The notes beneath the pieces are model-generated. The model made no database searches. It was not told where the DNA came from and saw only the letters and a list, made by a program, of their open reading frames with translations. Positions 16,302 to 25,473 of a stretch of 64,000 nt of DNA are shown here, piece after piece. Source of the DNA: an uncultured Prevotellaceae bacterium (GTDB taxonomy: Bacteria; Bacteroidota; Bacteroidia; Bacteroidales; Muribaculaceae); the NCBI GenBank assembly GCA_905207705.1, contig CAJLMA010000002.1:186001-250000 (forward strand), written 5' to 3'. A program made the translations under genes and the position numbers. Numbering within the stretch: position 1 is the stretch's first letter; every line of letters begins with the position of its first letter.

Positions 16302-17774
16302 TTAATTCCCGAACTCTTTCCTTGCGCTGTCTATCTTCAACAAGATGAACAATTGTATTGAGAACGCCAATAATGCCGAGCCACCATAGCTAAAAAGCGG
16401 CAATGGGATTCCTATAACAGGACTTAACCCGACTACCATCCCTATATTTATGCCTATATGAAACATCAAGTATGATGCCACACAATAGGCATACACACGA
16501 CCGAAAGCCGTACGCTGACGCTCAGCTATATGAATGATGCGCAATATTAGTGCAAGGAACATAATCAAGACAAAAGTCGTACCTACGAATCCCTGCTCCT
16601 CTCCTATCGTACAAAAAATAAAATCGGTGTGCTGTTCCGGCACATATTTGAGTTTTGTCTGCGTGCCATTAAGGAATCCTTTGCCGGTAACGCCACCCGA
16701 ACCTATGGCTATTTTAGATTGGTTCACATTGTATCCTGCACCACGCAAATCTTCTTCAAGGCCGAGAGAAACTTTAATGCGCATCTGTTGGTATGGCTCA
16801 AGCACATCGTTAAACACATAATTGACCGAGAATACATAAGCGACCGACATAACGACAAAAGCCATTGTCATAAGTATCTTTTTCATCTTTTCGTGCAGCA
16901 TGACTACAACCATGTAAATTACCGCTGCGCCTATTAATGACAAGAAGAAAATCATGCCATTGACATTGATTTCAAAAAGCGACAATACAAAAACGATAGC
17001 CCCACAAGATGCGAATCCTATAGCAATGTTCCGTCCGACCTTGTAAGATTTGCAGTAAAATATCAACATCCCCACCATCAATACCATAATGGCGATAAAG
17101 ACAGCCATTTCTCCGACGGTAATTCCCATTACCACTTCTCCTGCATATTTTACCACAACGACAAAAAAAGCAATGGCGCACAATCCGGCAAACAAAACCA
17201 TTCCGCTCATTCCTTCACGATACAACACAAAAACCAAAGAGGTATAAACTAGTGCCGAACCTGTTTCTTTTTGCAGCAAAATAAGAATTATTGGAATCAC
17301 AATAATGGAAATTGCTTTTAAGTAATTCTTGTAGCTCTTATTAAGCACGAAATTATAGCCGCTGAACAACTTTGCCAAGGCAAGAGCAGTGGCAAATTTA
17401 CCGAATTCGGCCGGCTGCAAACTCATTGGCCCCAACACTATCCAAGAGCGAGAACCTTTGATGTCGGGAGCGACAAAAATGGTCACAACCATCAATAATA
17501 CCACTGCCGCATAAATGGGATAAGCATAAGTCTCAAAAAAACGACGGTCTATGATAAGGATGCTCATTCCGACAACAAGTGATATACCCATCCACAAGAA
17601 TTGTTTCCCAGAAAATTCCGATAAGTCAAACATGCTTGCGTGGTCATAATCATAACTTGCCGCATATATGCTTATGGCTCCACACACCATAAGTATGGCA
17701 TACAGCAAAACCATCACCCAATCGACCGACCTGAAAAGTGACGGCGACGAATATTTAGTGTTTCTTAACTCCAC
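16302..17774 (-). CDS. rodA: rod-shape peptidoglycan polymerase RodA (SEDS)
   Basis: SEDS-family glycosyltransferase that polymerises lipid II during cell elongation, working with PBP2. The 490-residue membrane protein has about a dozen hydrophobic helices; SEDS marks include PEFGKFATALALAK-like PAEFGKFATALA near residue 120 and, toward the C-terminus, QSKIAIGSGGVTGKGFLNGTQ followed by PEQHTDFIFCTIGEEQGF and the final FSYGGSALLAFS. It is longer than the roughly 370 residues of E. coli RodA because of extra helices in the middle, which I believe is usual in this phylum. Start codon GTG, overlapping the end of mrdA by 20 bases, so translation is coupled. Last gene of the mre operon. Confidence 0.96.
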   Translation of the reverse strand: MELRNTKYSSPSLFRSVDWVMVLLYAILMVCGAISIYAASYDYDHASMFDLSEFSGKQFLWMGISLVVGMSILIIDRRFFETYAYPIYAAVVLLMVVTIFVAPDIKGSRSWIVLGPMSLQPAEFGKFATALALAKLFSGYNFVLNKSYKNYLKAISIIVIPIILILLQKETGSALVYTSLVFVLYREGMSGMVLFAGLCAIAFFVVVVKYAGEVVMGITVGEMAVFIAIMVLMVGMLIFYCKSYKVGRNIAIGFASCGAIVFVLSLFEINVNGMIFFLSLIGAAVIYMVVVMLHEKMKKILMTMAFVVMSVAYVFSVNYVFNDVLEPYQQMRIKVSLGLEEDLRGAGYNVNQSKIAIGSGGVTGKGFLNGTQTKLKYVPEQHTDFIFCTIGEEQGFVGTTFVLIMFLALILRIIHIAERQRTAFGRVYAYCVASYLMFHIGINIGMVVGLSPVIGIPLPLFSYGGSALLAFSIQLFILLKIDSARKEFGN

Positions 17775-19608
17775 TTGACATTATAGTGTTTGATTCGAGC
17801 ATTCTTTGCTCCAAATATTTTCGTTCAGGAGATATTTCCCCTGTAAGATACTTCTCCATCATCAAACCGCCGATAGGCACTCCGTATGTAGCACCAAATC
17901 CGGCATTCTCTACATATACGCAAATGGCAATCTTTGGGTTGTCCATTGGAGCAAATCCCATAAAAGCCGAATGGTCGCGTCCATGCGGATTCTGTGCGGT
18001 TCCCGTCTTTCCACAAACCTCTACATCCCCGAACCGGGCATTTCGACAAGTTCCGGCCATTACAGCCATACGCATACCTTCAACTATATTATTATAATAG
18101 CCCCTGTCTATCGTTGGATAACGCTTCTCCGTATAAATACTCGGCAACGTGTCGCCTTCTATTTTCTTCACAATATGAGGTGTGATAAAATACCCCCGGT
18201 TGGCTATTGTAGCACACAGATTAGCTATCTGCAACGGAGTTGCCAAGACCTCGCCCTGTCCTATTGCAACAGATATTATTGTATTTGCGCTCCATCTGCT
18301 CTCCCCGTATATTTTATCGTAAAAAGCACTGTTAGGGATAAATCCGCGACTTTCACCCGGCAAATCGACTCCAAGCTTATAACCATATCCCATCGACACC
18401 AAGTGCGTCTTCCACACTTCAAAAGCGGCCGATGATGATCCATATTTTGATCGACGGTCAATCATGTTCTTAAAGCCCCAACAGAAGAATGCGTTGCAAG
18501 ACGTGCGCAAAGCCGCACGCAGGGCAATGGGCGACTCGTGTCCGTGACATCCCACACGAAGTCCGCCATTTATATATCCGTGGTAACATGGATACAATGT
18601 ATTCACATCTATGATTCCCTCTTGCTCGAATATTAGTCCTTGTGTAGGTTTGAAAGTCGAACCCGGCGGATATGCAGCCATAATCGCACGGTCATATAAT
18701 GGCTTGTATTTGTTTCTCACCAATTCCCGGTAATTTTTACCACGCTCACGCCCAACAAGCAATGTTGGGTCATAAGTCGGACTTGAAACCATGGCAAGAA
18801 TTTCGCCGGTCGACGGCTCTATCGCTACTATAGCCCCAATTTTATTCTGCATCAGTTTTTCACCATACTCCTGCAATTCTATGTCTATCCCAAGCGTAAG
18901 GCTTTTACCCGATATGGCTTTAACATCCTGCCGTCCACCATCATAACGCCCCTGTATTTTACCATACGCGTCTCTTATTAGAATCTCCATGCCCTTCTCA
19001 CCGCGCAATGCGTGTTCATAGCTTTTTTCTATACCAAGGTCTCCTGTATAGTCTCCGGGACGATAATAATTATCTTTTTCAATGTCCCGACTGTTTACTT
19101 CGCGTATGTTCCCCAAAAAATTTGCACCGGCCAAGTGATTATACTGTCTCAGAATTCTCTTTTGTATGAAAAAACCGGGGAACCGATACAATTTTTCTTG
19201 CAAACGGCCATAATCCTTTGCCGACAGATGTGTCATGAATGTCTGTTGGGAATAAGAAGAATAACTTGGATTGTCTCGCAAATCTCGCATCCGTTGGTCA
19301 AATTCCTCTCTTGAAATTTGCAACGTGTTGCAAAAGTCCAAAGTATCAAACGGCTGTACGTCCCGAGGAATCATCATTACGTCGTAGGCAGGCTGGTTAT
19401 ACACAATCAGCTCTCCATTCCGATCATAAATAAGCCCTCGCGACGGATACACAGTCTTGCGCAGAAAAGCATTTGAATCGGCATACTGCTTATACTTGCT
19501 ATCGCACACCTGCAGCTCGAAAAGCCTTATGATGAAAATCAGGACGATGACAACAATAAAGCCTCCGATTACATATTTACGTTTTTCAAGTTTATAATCT
19601 TTTCTCAC
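17755..19608 (-). CDS. mrdA: penicillin-binding protein 2 (elongation transpeptidase)
   Basis: Class B PBP that crosslinks peptidoglycan in the elongasome with RodA. The 617-residue protein has one N-terminal membrane helix (about 13-33), a pedestal domain and a transpeptidase domain with the three catalytic motifs intact: STFK (Ser317 nucleophile, Lys320), SCN (370-372) and KTG (534-536). The beta-lactam-target fold is therefore expected to be active. Start codon GTG, overlapping mreD by 17 bases; rodA overlaps its 3' end by 20 bases. These overlaps and the gene order fix its role as the partner of RodA. Confidence 0.97.
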   Translation of the reverse strand: MRKDYKLEKRKYVIGGFIVVIVLIFIIRLFELQVCDSKYKQYADSNAFLRKTVYPSRGLIYDRNGELIVYNQPAYDVMMIPRDVQPFDTLDFCNTLQISREEFDQRMRDLRDNPSYSSYSQQTFMTHLSAKDYGRLQEKLYRFPGFFIQKRILRQYNHLAGANFLGNIREVNSRDIEKDNYYRPGDYTGDLGIEKSYEHALRGEKGMEILIRDAYGKIQGRYDGGRQDVKAISGKSLTLGIDIELQEYGEKLMQNKIGAIVAIEPSTGEILAMVSSPTYDPTLLVGRERGKNYRELVRNKYKPLYDRAIMAAYPPGSTFKPTQGLIFEQEGIIDVNTLYPCYHGYINGGLRVGCHGHESPIALRAALRTSCNAFFCWGFKNMIDRRSKYGSSSAAFEVWKTHLVSMGYGYKLGVDLPGESRGFIPNSAFYDKIYGESRWSANTIISVAIGQGEVLATPLQIANLCATIANRGYFITPHIVKKIEGDTLPSIYTEKRYPTIDRGYYNNIVEGMRMAVMAGTCRNARFGDVEVCGKTGTAQNPHGRDHSAFMGFAPMDNPKIAICVYVENAGFGATYGVPIGGLMMEKYLTGEISPERKYLEQRMLESNTIMSSGVKKH

Positions 19609-20110
19609 GACTGGTTGTTGCTATACTGTCAAAACCTAATAAAATCAATGAGGTCAAAATTGTACTCGAAACTATTCTGGCCAATGTTATCTCAAAGTGT
19701 CTCAAAGAAAAAGATTGGATTAAAAATACGGCTATGCAATAAAGCAACACTGCCGAAAAAAGATACTTGGCATAAACGCCAAGTCCCAATGTCTTTATTG
19801 ACGGTATGGGATTTCCTAAATCATCTTCCCGTGGTACATACAACAAAAACACCCATTTTCGCGAAGCTGCCAGTATTGTACATGCAAGGGCATTCATCCC
19901 TTGCGTATTACTGAAAATATCAACACACAAGCCAAGGAAAAAAGCAAGTGTCATCACCCATCCTGATGACAAGTTGATTGGCAACCGCACTATAAAATAT
20001 ATGAATACGAGCGGCACGGCCACACCAAACAAGCATATTCTGTTGCAGACTATCTGCACAAGAATCATTACTATGAATAAAATAAAGTACTGGACAACTG
20101 TTTTGCTCAT
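19592..20110 (-). CDS. mreD: rod-shape-determining protein MreD
   Basis: Small inner-membrane protein of the elongasome. The 172 residues form about five hydrophobic helices; sequence similarity in this family is low and the call rests partly on position between mreC and mrdA. The stretch VDIFSNTQGMNALA near residue 65 fits the family pattern of a short polar turn between helices. Its ATG overlaps the mreC stop codon by four bases (ATGA), the usual sign of translational coupling. Confidence 0.9.
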   Translation of the reverse strand: MSKTVVQYFILFIVMILVQIVCNRICLFGVAVPLVFIYFIVRLPINLSSGWVMTLAFFLGLCVDIFSNTQGMNALACTILAASRKWVFLLYVPREDDLGNPIPSIKTLGLGVYAKYLFSAVLLYCIAVFLIQSFSLRHFEITLARIVSSTILTSLILLGFDSIATTSREKRL

Positions 20111-20973
20111 ACCTTGTTCCTGCCTCCGTCAGTCGAAGTAAAATCCAATTTTTCAAGCAATTCAAGCTCCTCTTTCATGCTGTTTTTAAGTGCTCGCACT
20201 GTGCTCAGCCTTGAAAAGTCGGTCGACAATTTTATTTTCAATGAATAAAAATTATCATCACTGGCTTCAAGACGATTCTCTATGGTTCCCACCATTATGC
20301 CTTCGGGAAACACCGATGAGTACCCACTCGTCACAATCGTGTCGCCGTTGGCAAAAACCACATGCCGCGGCAATTCCTCAAGCACTGCATAAGAAGGACT
20401 TTCGCAATCCCAGACAAGGCTACCGAAGAAATCACTATTCTTGACCTTGCACGATAGTCGCAAGTTGGGATTGAGCAATGATATGATTCGCGCCGAATGC
20501 TTGCCTACCACATTGACAATGCCTACTACGCCATTTTGATCCACAACACCCATTTCTGGCTTGATTCCATCCTCCGAGCCCTTGTTGATTGTTATATAAT
20601 TATATGGTTGCGAGATGCTGTTGTCTATGACATGAGCCATAATAAAATCGAAATTTGCCAATCCTGCATCCAAATGAGTTGTATCGGGCAACATCATTTT
20701 ATAATTGTTTATCGCATTGCGAAGGTTCACAACCTCATTTTCAAGCAACGCATTTTGTTGTTGCAAGTCCTCGTTGATGCCCCTAAGATGGAAATAAGAA
20801 GTCACATTACTGAAAGCTTCATATATCGTCGAGCTGACACTGTTTGCCGACGTCAAATACACATGATGCTGATATGGATTAGACTGGAATAAGAGCATGC
20901 AACTGATAACAGCATATACCAGAAACACGAACCACGAACTATGTTTGACGAGAAAATCTAATAAATTTTTCAC
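20107..20973 (-). CDS. mreC: rod-shape-determining protein MreC
   Basis: Bitopic inner-membrane protein whose periplasmic part activates PBP2. The 288-residue product has one N-terminal helix (about 12-30), a coiled coil (about 60-95, rich in Asn, Gln and Leu) and the paired beta-barrel MreC core, including INKGSEDGIKPEMGVVDQNGVVGIV and later GDTIVTSGYSSVFPEGIMVG, both strong family marks. Start codon GTG. It is separated from mreB by 169 bases that hold a stable hairpin, whereas the genes after it overlap one another, so expression may step down here (inference). Confidence 0.95.
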   Translation of the reverse strand: MKNLLDFLVKHSSWFVFLVYAVISCMLLFQSNPYQHHVYLTSANSVSSTIYEAFSNVTSYFHLRGINEDLQQQNALLENEVVNLRNAINNYKMMLPDTTHLDAGLANFDFIMAHVIDNSISQPYNYITINKGSEDGIKPEMGVVDQNGVVGIVNVVGKHSARIISLLNPNLRLSCKVKNSDFFGSLVWDCESPSYAVLEELPRHVVFANGDTIVTSGYSSVFPEGIMVGTIENRLEASDDNFYSLKIKLSTDFSRLSTVRALKNSMKEELELLEKLDFTSTDGGRNKV

Positions 20974-21038
20974 TTCTCAAGCATCCTTGATTTATCTAAC
21001 TTGAAAAATCTTAATCACTAACCCATATATACCGAAGT

Positions 21039-21067
21039 GAAGGCTTGGAGGTAAACCTCCAGCCTTC
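21039..21067 (-). other. intercistronic stem-loop between mreB and mreC
   Basis: GAAGGC-T-TGGAGG pairs with CCTCCA-GCCTTC around a TAAA loop: 12 base pairs with a single bulged base. On the minus strand it is not followed by a T-run, so it is not a standard terminator. It sits between the most abundant partner (mreB) and the membrane components, where an RNA-stability or processing role would make sense (inference). Confidence 0.7.
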
Positions 21068-21142
21068 AATATTCCGATATGACATGAAGCACATCCATTA
21101 CCACATGTCAATATTATAGTGTGTACATTTCAATTGACACCA

Positions 21143-22165
21143 CTATCTTATCAAGAAATTAAAGCGATTGATGTTCTTTAATGCCACGCCGGTACCTTTT
21201 GCAACTGCATGCAACGGGTCCTCGGCTATATGAAACGGTATGCCAATTTTGTCGGTCAAACGCTTGTCAAGGCCGCGCAACAATGCGCCACCGCCTGCAA
21301 GATAAATACCATTTGCAACAATATCAGCATACAACTCAGGAGGAGTTTGCTCAAGCGCGCTCAACACGGCAGCTTCAATTTTTGAAATGGACTTCTCTAT
21401 GCAATGGCAAATTTCCTGATAAGAAACCGGAATTTCCATTGGCAACGCAGTCATTTGGTTCGGGCCATGCACGATATAATCCTCCGGTGGATTTTCAAGT
21501 TCAGTAAGAGCCGAACCGACATTTATCTTTATCAACTCGGCAGTACGTTCGCCCACTTTCACATTGTGTGCACGACGCATATGCTCCTGAATATCATCGG
21601 TGAGATCATCGCCGGCAATACGAATACTCTTGTTGCTCACGATTCCTCCAAGCGATATTACGGCAATTTCAGTGCTGCCTCCGCCTATGTCGACAATCAT
21701 ATGGCCTTCCGGAGCTTCCACGTCAAGGCCGATGCCAAGTGCAGCAGCCATAGGCTCGTAAATCATATAAACATCGCGCCCTCCTGCATGTTCCGACGAG
21801 TCACGTACCGCACGGATTTCAACTTCTGTACTTCCCGACGGGATGCACACCACCATTCTCAACGATGGAGGAGCAAACCAGTGACTCTTAGAACTAACCA
21901 TCTTGACCATCCCCCTTATCATAAGCTCGGCTGCATTAAAATCTGCAATCACGCCGTCACTCAATGGACGTATGGTCTTTATTGATTCAGGAGTTTTTCC
22001 ATGCATTTGTTGAGCCCTTTCACCAACGGCAATCAACTTGCCGGTACGAGTGTCAAGAGCGACAACCGATGGCTCATCCACAACGATTTTGTCGTTGTGG
22101 ATGATTATCGTATTGGCCGTTCCGAGGTCAACAGCTATTTCTTGTGTTAACGAGAATAGTCCCAT
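21143..22165 (-). CDS. mreB: rod-shape-determining protein MreB
   Basis: Actin-like ATPase that forms membrane-bound filaments and organises wall elongation. The 340-residue product starts MGLFSLTQEIAVDLGTANT with phosphate-1 loop DLGTANT, has the phosphate-2 region VDIGGGSTEIAVISLGG and the adenosine motif LAGGGALLRGLD. Length is normal. It follows purH by 22 bases on the same strand and leads the mreB-mreC-mreD-mrdA-rodA series, an order I know from other Bacteroidales. Confidence 0.98.
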   Translation of the reverse strand: MGLFSLTQEIAVDLGTANTIIIHNDKIVVDEPSVVALDTRTGKLIAVGERAQQMHGKTPESIKTIRPLSDGVIADFNAAELMIRGMVKMVSSKSHWFAPPSLRMVVCIPSGSTEVEIRAVRDSSEHAGGRDVYMIYEPMAAALGIGLDVEAPEGHMIVDIGGGSTEIAVISLGGIVSNKSIRIAGDDLTDDIQEHMRRAHNVKVGERTAELIKINVGSALTELENPPEDYIVHGPNQMTALPMEIPVSYQEICHCIEKSISKIEAAVLSALEQTPPELYADIVANGIYLAGGGALLRGLDKRLTDKIGIPFHIAEDPLHAVAKGTGVALKNINRFNFLIR

Positions 22166-22187
22166 TTCTAATCTAAGCGACTCAAAA

Positions 22188-23714
22188 TTAATGTTTAAAA
22201 TGACGAATACCTGTCATAACCATTGCCACTCCGTTATTGTTGCAATATTCAACCGAATCATTGTCTCGGATTGATCCTCCAGGTTGAATAACGGCTGTAA
22301 TTCCTGCTTTGTGAGCAATTTCAACGCAATCGGCAAACGGGAAGAATGCATCCGAAGCCATTACAGCTCCATTGAGGTCGAAATTAAAACTGTGAGCCTT
22401 TTCTATAGCTTGCTTCAATGCATCGACACGCGATGTTTGTCCGATACCGCTTGCGCACAATTGTTTACCCTTGGCAAGAACTATTGCATTGCTCTTGCTG
22501 TGTTTTACAATCTTATTGGCAAACAACAGATCTTCCACTTGTGATTGATCGACAGCCTTAGTCGTAACTTGCTTCAATTCTTCAGGAGTCTCAACATGCA
22601 TGTCTCGTTCTTGACCGAGCGCACCGTTCAATATTGAACGATATTGCATGTTGCTGCGCGTAAACGGCTTTTGCAACAAGATTATGCGGTTTTTCTTTTG
22701 TTCCAATATCTTCAACGCGCCTTCAGTATAAGATGGTGCTATGCACACTTCAAAGAATATCTTGTGCATCTCTTCGGCAGTAGCCTCATCCACTTCAGCA
22801 TTAGTAATCAATACTCCGCCGAAAGCCGAAACAGGGTCACCGGCCAATGCGTCTTTCCATGCCTCAAGCACAGTCGGACGTGAAGCAAAGCCACAAGCAT
22901 TGTTATGCTTCAATATTCCAAATGAAGTTTCGGTAAAATCACCCATCAAATTGACAGCAGCATCAATGTCGAGCAAGTTGTTATAAGAAATCTCCTTACC
23001 ATGCAACTGCGTGAACATTTCATCGAAGTTGCCAAAGAAATATCCTTTTTGATGAGGATTTTCTCCATACCTCATTACTTTTGCTCCATCCACGGCAAAA
23101 CGCAATGCCGACGGTTGTTCTTGATCAAAATAATTGAATATGTGTGAATCATATGCACTCGATACCGCAAATGCTTCTTTTGCGAACCATCTGCGATCTT
23201 CCAATGTAGTAGAAGCCGAGCCGTTTTCAACTAATTTGTCATACAATGGGCCATACTGAGCTTTAGATGCAACAATCACGACATCATTGTAATTCTTAGC
23301 TGCTGCACGAATCAATGAAATACCGCCTATGTCTATTTTTTCTATGATTTCTTCTTGTGAAGCCCCTGATGCAACAGTCTCCTCAAATGGATAAAGGTCT
23401 ACAATTACAAGATCTATCTCTGGTATTTCATATTTCGCAGTCTGTTCATTGTCCGACTCATTGTCACGACGTGCCAATATGCCGCCAAAAACCTTTGGAT
23501 GCAAAGTTTTTACACGTCCGCCAAGTATAGACGGATAACCGGTCAAATCTTCCACTGCATCACATTCATATCCCTGTTCTTTGATAAATGTTTGCGTGCC
23601 ACCAGTAGACAAGAAACGCACACCGTTATCATTCAATATTTTAAGAATTCTGTCAAGTCCATCTTTATGGTAGACAGATATCAAAGCTGTCTTGATTTGT
23701 TTGTTTTGAGCCAT
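22188..23714 (-). CDS. purH: bifunctional AICAR formyltransferase / IMP cyclohydrolase
   Basis: Catalyses the last two steps of IMP synthesis. The 508-residue length is normal for the two-domain enzyme. The N-terminal MGS-type cyclohydrolase domain shows GLDRILKILNDNGVRFLSTGGT and GRVKTLHPKVFGGIL; the C-terminal formyltransferase domain shows RYGENPHQKGYFFG, LKHNNACGFA, VKHSKSNAIVLAK and DAFFPFADCVE. It opens the operon with the mre genes. On the minus strand TAATTTTG (23744-23751) is a likely -7 element, giving a leader of only about 25 bases, so I see no room for a purine riboswitch. Confidence 0.97.
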   Translation of the reverse strand: MAQNKQIKTALISVYHKDGLDRILKILNDNGVRFLSTGGTQTFIKEQGYECDAVEDLTGYPSILGGRVKTLHPKVFGGILARRDNESDNEQTAKYEIPEIDLVIVDLYPFEETVASGASQEEIIEKIDIGGISLIRAAAKNYNDVVIVASKAQYGPLYDKLVENGSASTTLEDRRWFAKEAFAVSSAYDSHIFNYFDQEQPSALRFAVDGAKVMRYGENPHQKGYFFGNFDEMFTQLHGKEISYNNLLDIDAAVNLMGDFTETSFGILKHNNACGFASRPTVLEAWKDALAGDPVSAFGGVLITNAEVDEATAEEMHKIFFEVCIAPSYTEGALKILEQKKNRIILLQKPFTRSNMQYRSILNGALGQERDMHVETPEELKQVTTKAVDQSQVEDLLFANKIVKHSKSNAIVLAKGKQLCASGIGQTSRVDALKQAIEKAHSFNFDLNGAVMASDAFFPFADCVEIAHKAGITAVIQPGGSIRDNDSVEYCNNNGVAMVMTGIRHFKH

Positions 23715-23924
23715 TGCAATTTATTTTGGAATTGTTTCATCTGCAAAATTAATAAAATAGTACCATTATCGAGTACAAATTCAACTTAAAAAAGAAATAT
23801 AAATGGCAAAACATATAATTTATGAATGCCTTGACGTGAAACAATAACAAAAACGAGCCAACCAATTTTCCGGTTGCCTACGACTTGACACATCAATATC
23901 AAATATCATATACCGACTGCATAA

Positions 23925-23974
23925 AAAATAAACAAGTTCATTTTTCCCATTGCTCCCGACTTTCACTATCTTTG
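23925..23974 (+). repeat. promoter-containing repeat upstream of rarA
   Basis: A partial copy of the cassette found before the Crp-like gene: the shared part reads from about ATAAACAAG through TTTTTCCCATTGCTCCC to CGACTTTCACTATCTTTG, with TATCTTTG at 23967-23974. Only the first module is present here; the 68-base second module is absent. Confidence 0.6.
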
Positions 23975-24003
23975 CTTTAGAATTTATTAATAGCAGATAT
24001 ACA

Positions 24004-25290
24004 GTGTACGAACCGTTGGCTGAAAGAATGCGACCAAAGTCGCTTGACGATTATATAGGACAAGCACATCTTGTGGGAGATGGTGCCGTTCTCAGGAGAA
24101 TGATTGAATCGGGCAACATATCATCATTCATCCTTTGGGGGCCTCCAGGAGTAGGAAAAACGACTCTTGCCAAAATAATTGCCGAGCAAACAAAAGTTCC
24201 ATTTTACACTTTATCGGCAGTGACCTCAGGCGTTAAAGACGTGCGAGACGTGCTTGAACGGTGCAAACAAGACTCTATAAGCGTTTTTTCAAAAGGACGA
24301 CCTATTTTATTCATCGACGAAATACACCGATTCAACAAATCACAACAAGATTCGCTGCTCGGAGCTGTAGAAAACGGCACCGTCACCCTCATAGGCGCCA
24401 CTACCGAAAATCCGTCATTTGAAGTAATACGGCCTCTATTGTCACGGGCACAAGTATATGTGCTCAAGCCTCTCGAAAAAGAAGACCTTCTCAAATTGCT
24501 CGACAGGACAATACGCACCGACAAGATGTTTTCGGGACATGAGGTTAAAATAGAAAGCACCGAAGCCCTGCTGCGATATTCCGGAGGAGATGCTCGCAAA
24601 CTGCTTAACATTCTCGACTTGATAATGCAATCGGTGAAAGCAAACGAACCCTTCGTAATCAACGACAGCATAGTCACAGAGAAACTACAGCAGAACCCTA
24701 TGGCTTTTGACAAAAACGGGGAAATGCATTACGACATAATCTCGGCGTTCATAAAATCGGTTCGTGGCAGTGACCCCGACGCCGCAGTTTATTGGCTTGC
24801 ACGATTGATTGCCGGAGGTGAGGATCCAAAATTCATAGCACGGAGGCTTCTGATTCTCGCAAGCGAAGATATCGGGTTGGCCAACCCCAACGCCTTGCTT
24901 CTTGCAAATGCAACATTCGACGCGCTGACCAAAATCGGATGGCCGGAAGGGCGCATAATACTATCGGAATGTGCAATATACCTTGCCACTTCGCCCAAAA
25001 GCAACTCAGCCTATAAAGCCATCAATTCAGCACTGCAATATGTGGAACAAACTGGCAATTTGCCTGTACCGTTACATCTGAGAAACGCCCCTACCAAGCT
25101 GATGGAACAACTCGGTTATGGCAAAGACTACAAATACGCACACGACTATCCCGGAAATTTCATCAGGCAAGAATTCATGCCTGCCGGAAACGGGCACCCC
25201 ACATTTTGGATACCGGGACAAAATCCGTCTGAAATCAAAGCAAAAGACCGAATGAATATGCTGTGGGGCAAAAAAACAAACAACACATAA
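24004..25290 (+). CDS. rarA: replication-associated recombination ATPase RarA (MgsA)
   Basis: AAA+ ATPase that acts at stalled replication forks. Motifs: PLAERMRPKSLDDYIGQ at the N-terminus, Walker A GPPGVGKTT, Walker B LFIDEIHRFNKSQQD, GATTENPSFEV, and the tetramerisation region with GGEDPKFIARRLLILASEDIGLANP. There is no ATG before the conserved ERMRPKSL stretch, and the frame open from 23950 (TTG) starts inside the promoter. A GTG at 24004, giving MYEPLAERMRPK and 428 residues, fits the family N-terminus and lies about 30 bases after the -7 element, so I choose it. Divergent from purH; likely monocistronic. Confidence 0.93.
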   Translation: MYEPLAERMRPKSLDDYIGQAHLVGDGAVLRRMIESGNISSFILWGPPGVGKTTLAKIIAEQTKVPFYTLSAVTSGVKDVRDVLERCKQDSISVFSKGRPILFIDEIHRFNKSQQDSLLGAVENGTVTLIGATTENPSFEVIRPLLSRAQVYVLKPLEKEDLLKLLDRTIRTDKMFSGHEVKIESTEALLRYSGGDARKLLNILDLIMQSVKANEPFVINDSIVTEKLQQNPMAFDKNGEMHYDIISAFIKSVRGSDPDAAVYWLARLIAGGEDPKFIARRLLILASEDIGLANPNALLLANATFDALTKIGWPEGRIILSECAIYLATSPKSNSAYKAINSALQYVEQTGNLPVPLHLRNAPTKLMEQLGYGKDYKYAHDYPGNFIRQEFMPAGNGHPTFWIPGQNPSEIKAKDRMNMLWGKKTNNT

Positions 25291-25365
25291 CACCTACAGC
25301 CATCCCGACAGGCATATTCCTTCAATCGGAATTATGCTAAAACAGGTTATTTTTGACAAAAACGA

Positions 25366-25396
25366 CTTGAAATATAGCTGTTATTGTGTAACTTTG
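25366..25396 (+). promoter_or_regulatory. promoter of the etfBA-ACAD operon
   Basis: CTTG (25366-25369), 19 bases, TAACTTTG (25389-25396). The resulting leader to etfB would be about 70 bases. Confidence 0.6.
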
Positions 25397-25473
25397 TAAA
25401 GTTGATACATACAATACCAACACTCTAATAAAATAAATCTGAATTATATTTATTCATCTAATATCTAACTTTT

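Noticed and set aside
23950..24003. TTG start of rarA.
   Set aside because: It lies before the -7 element, so it could not be in the transcript from that promoter.
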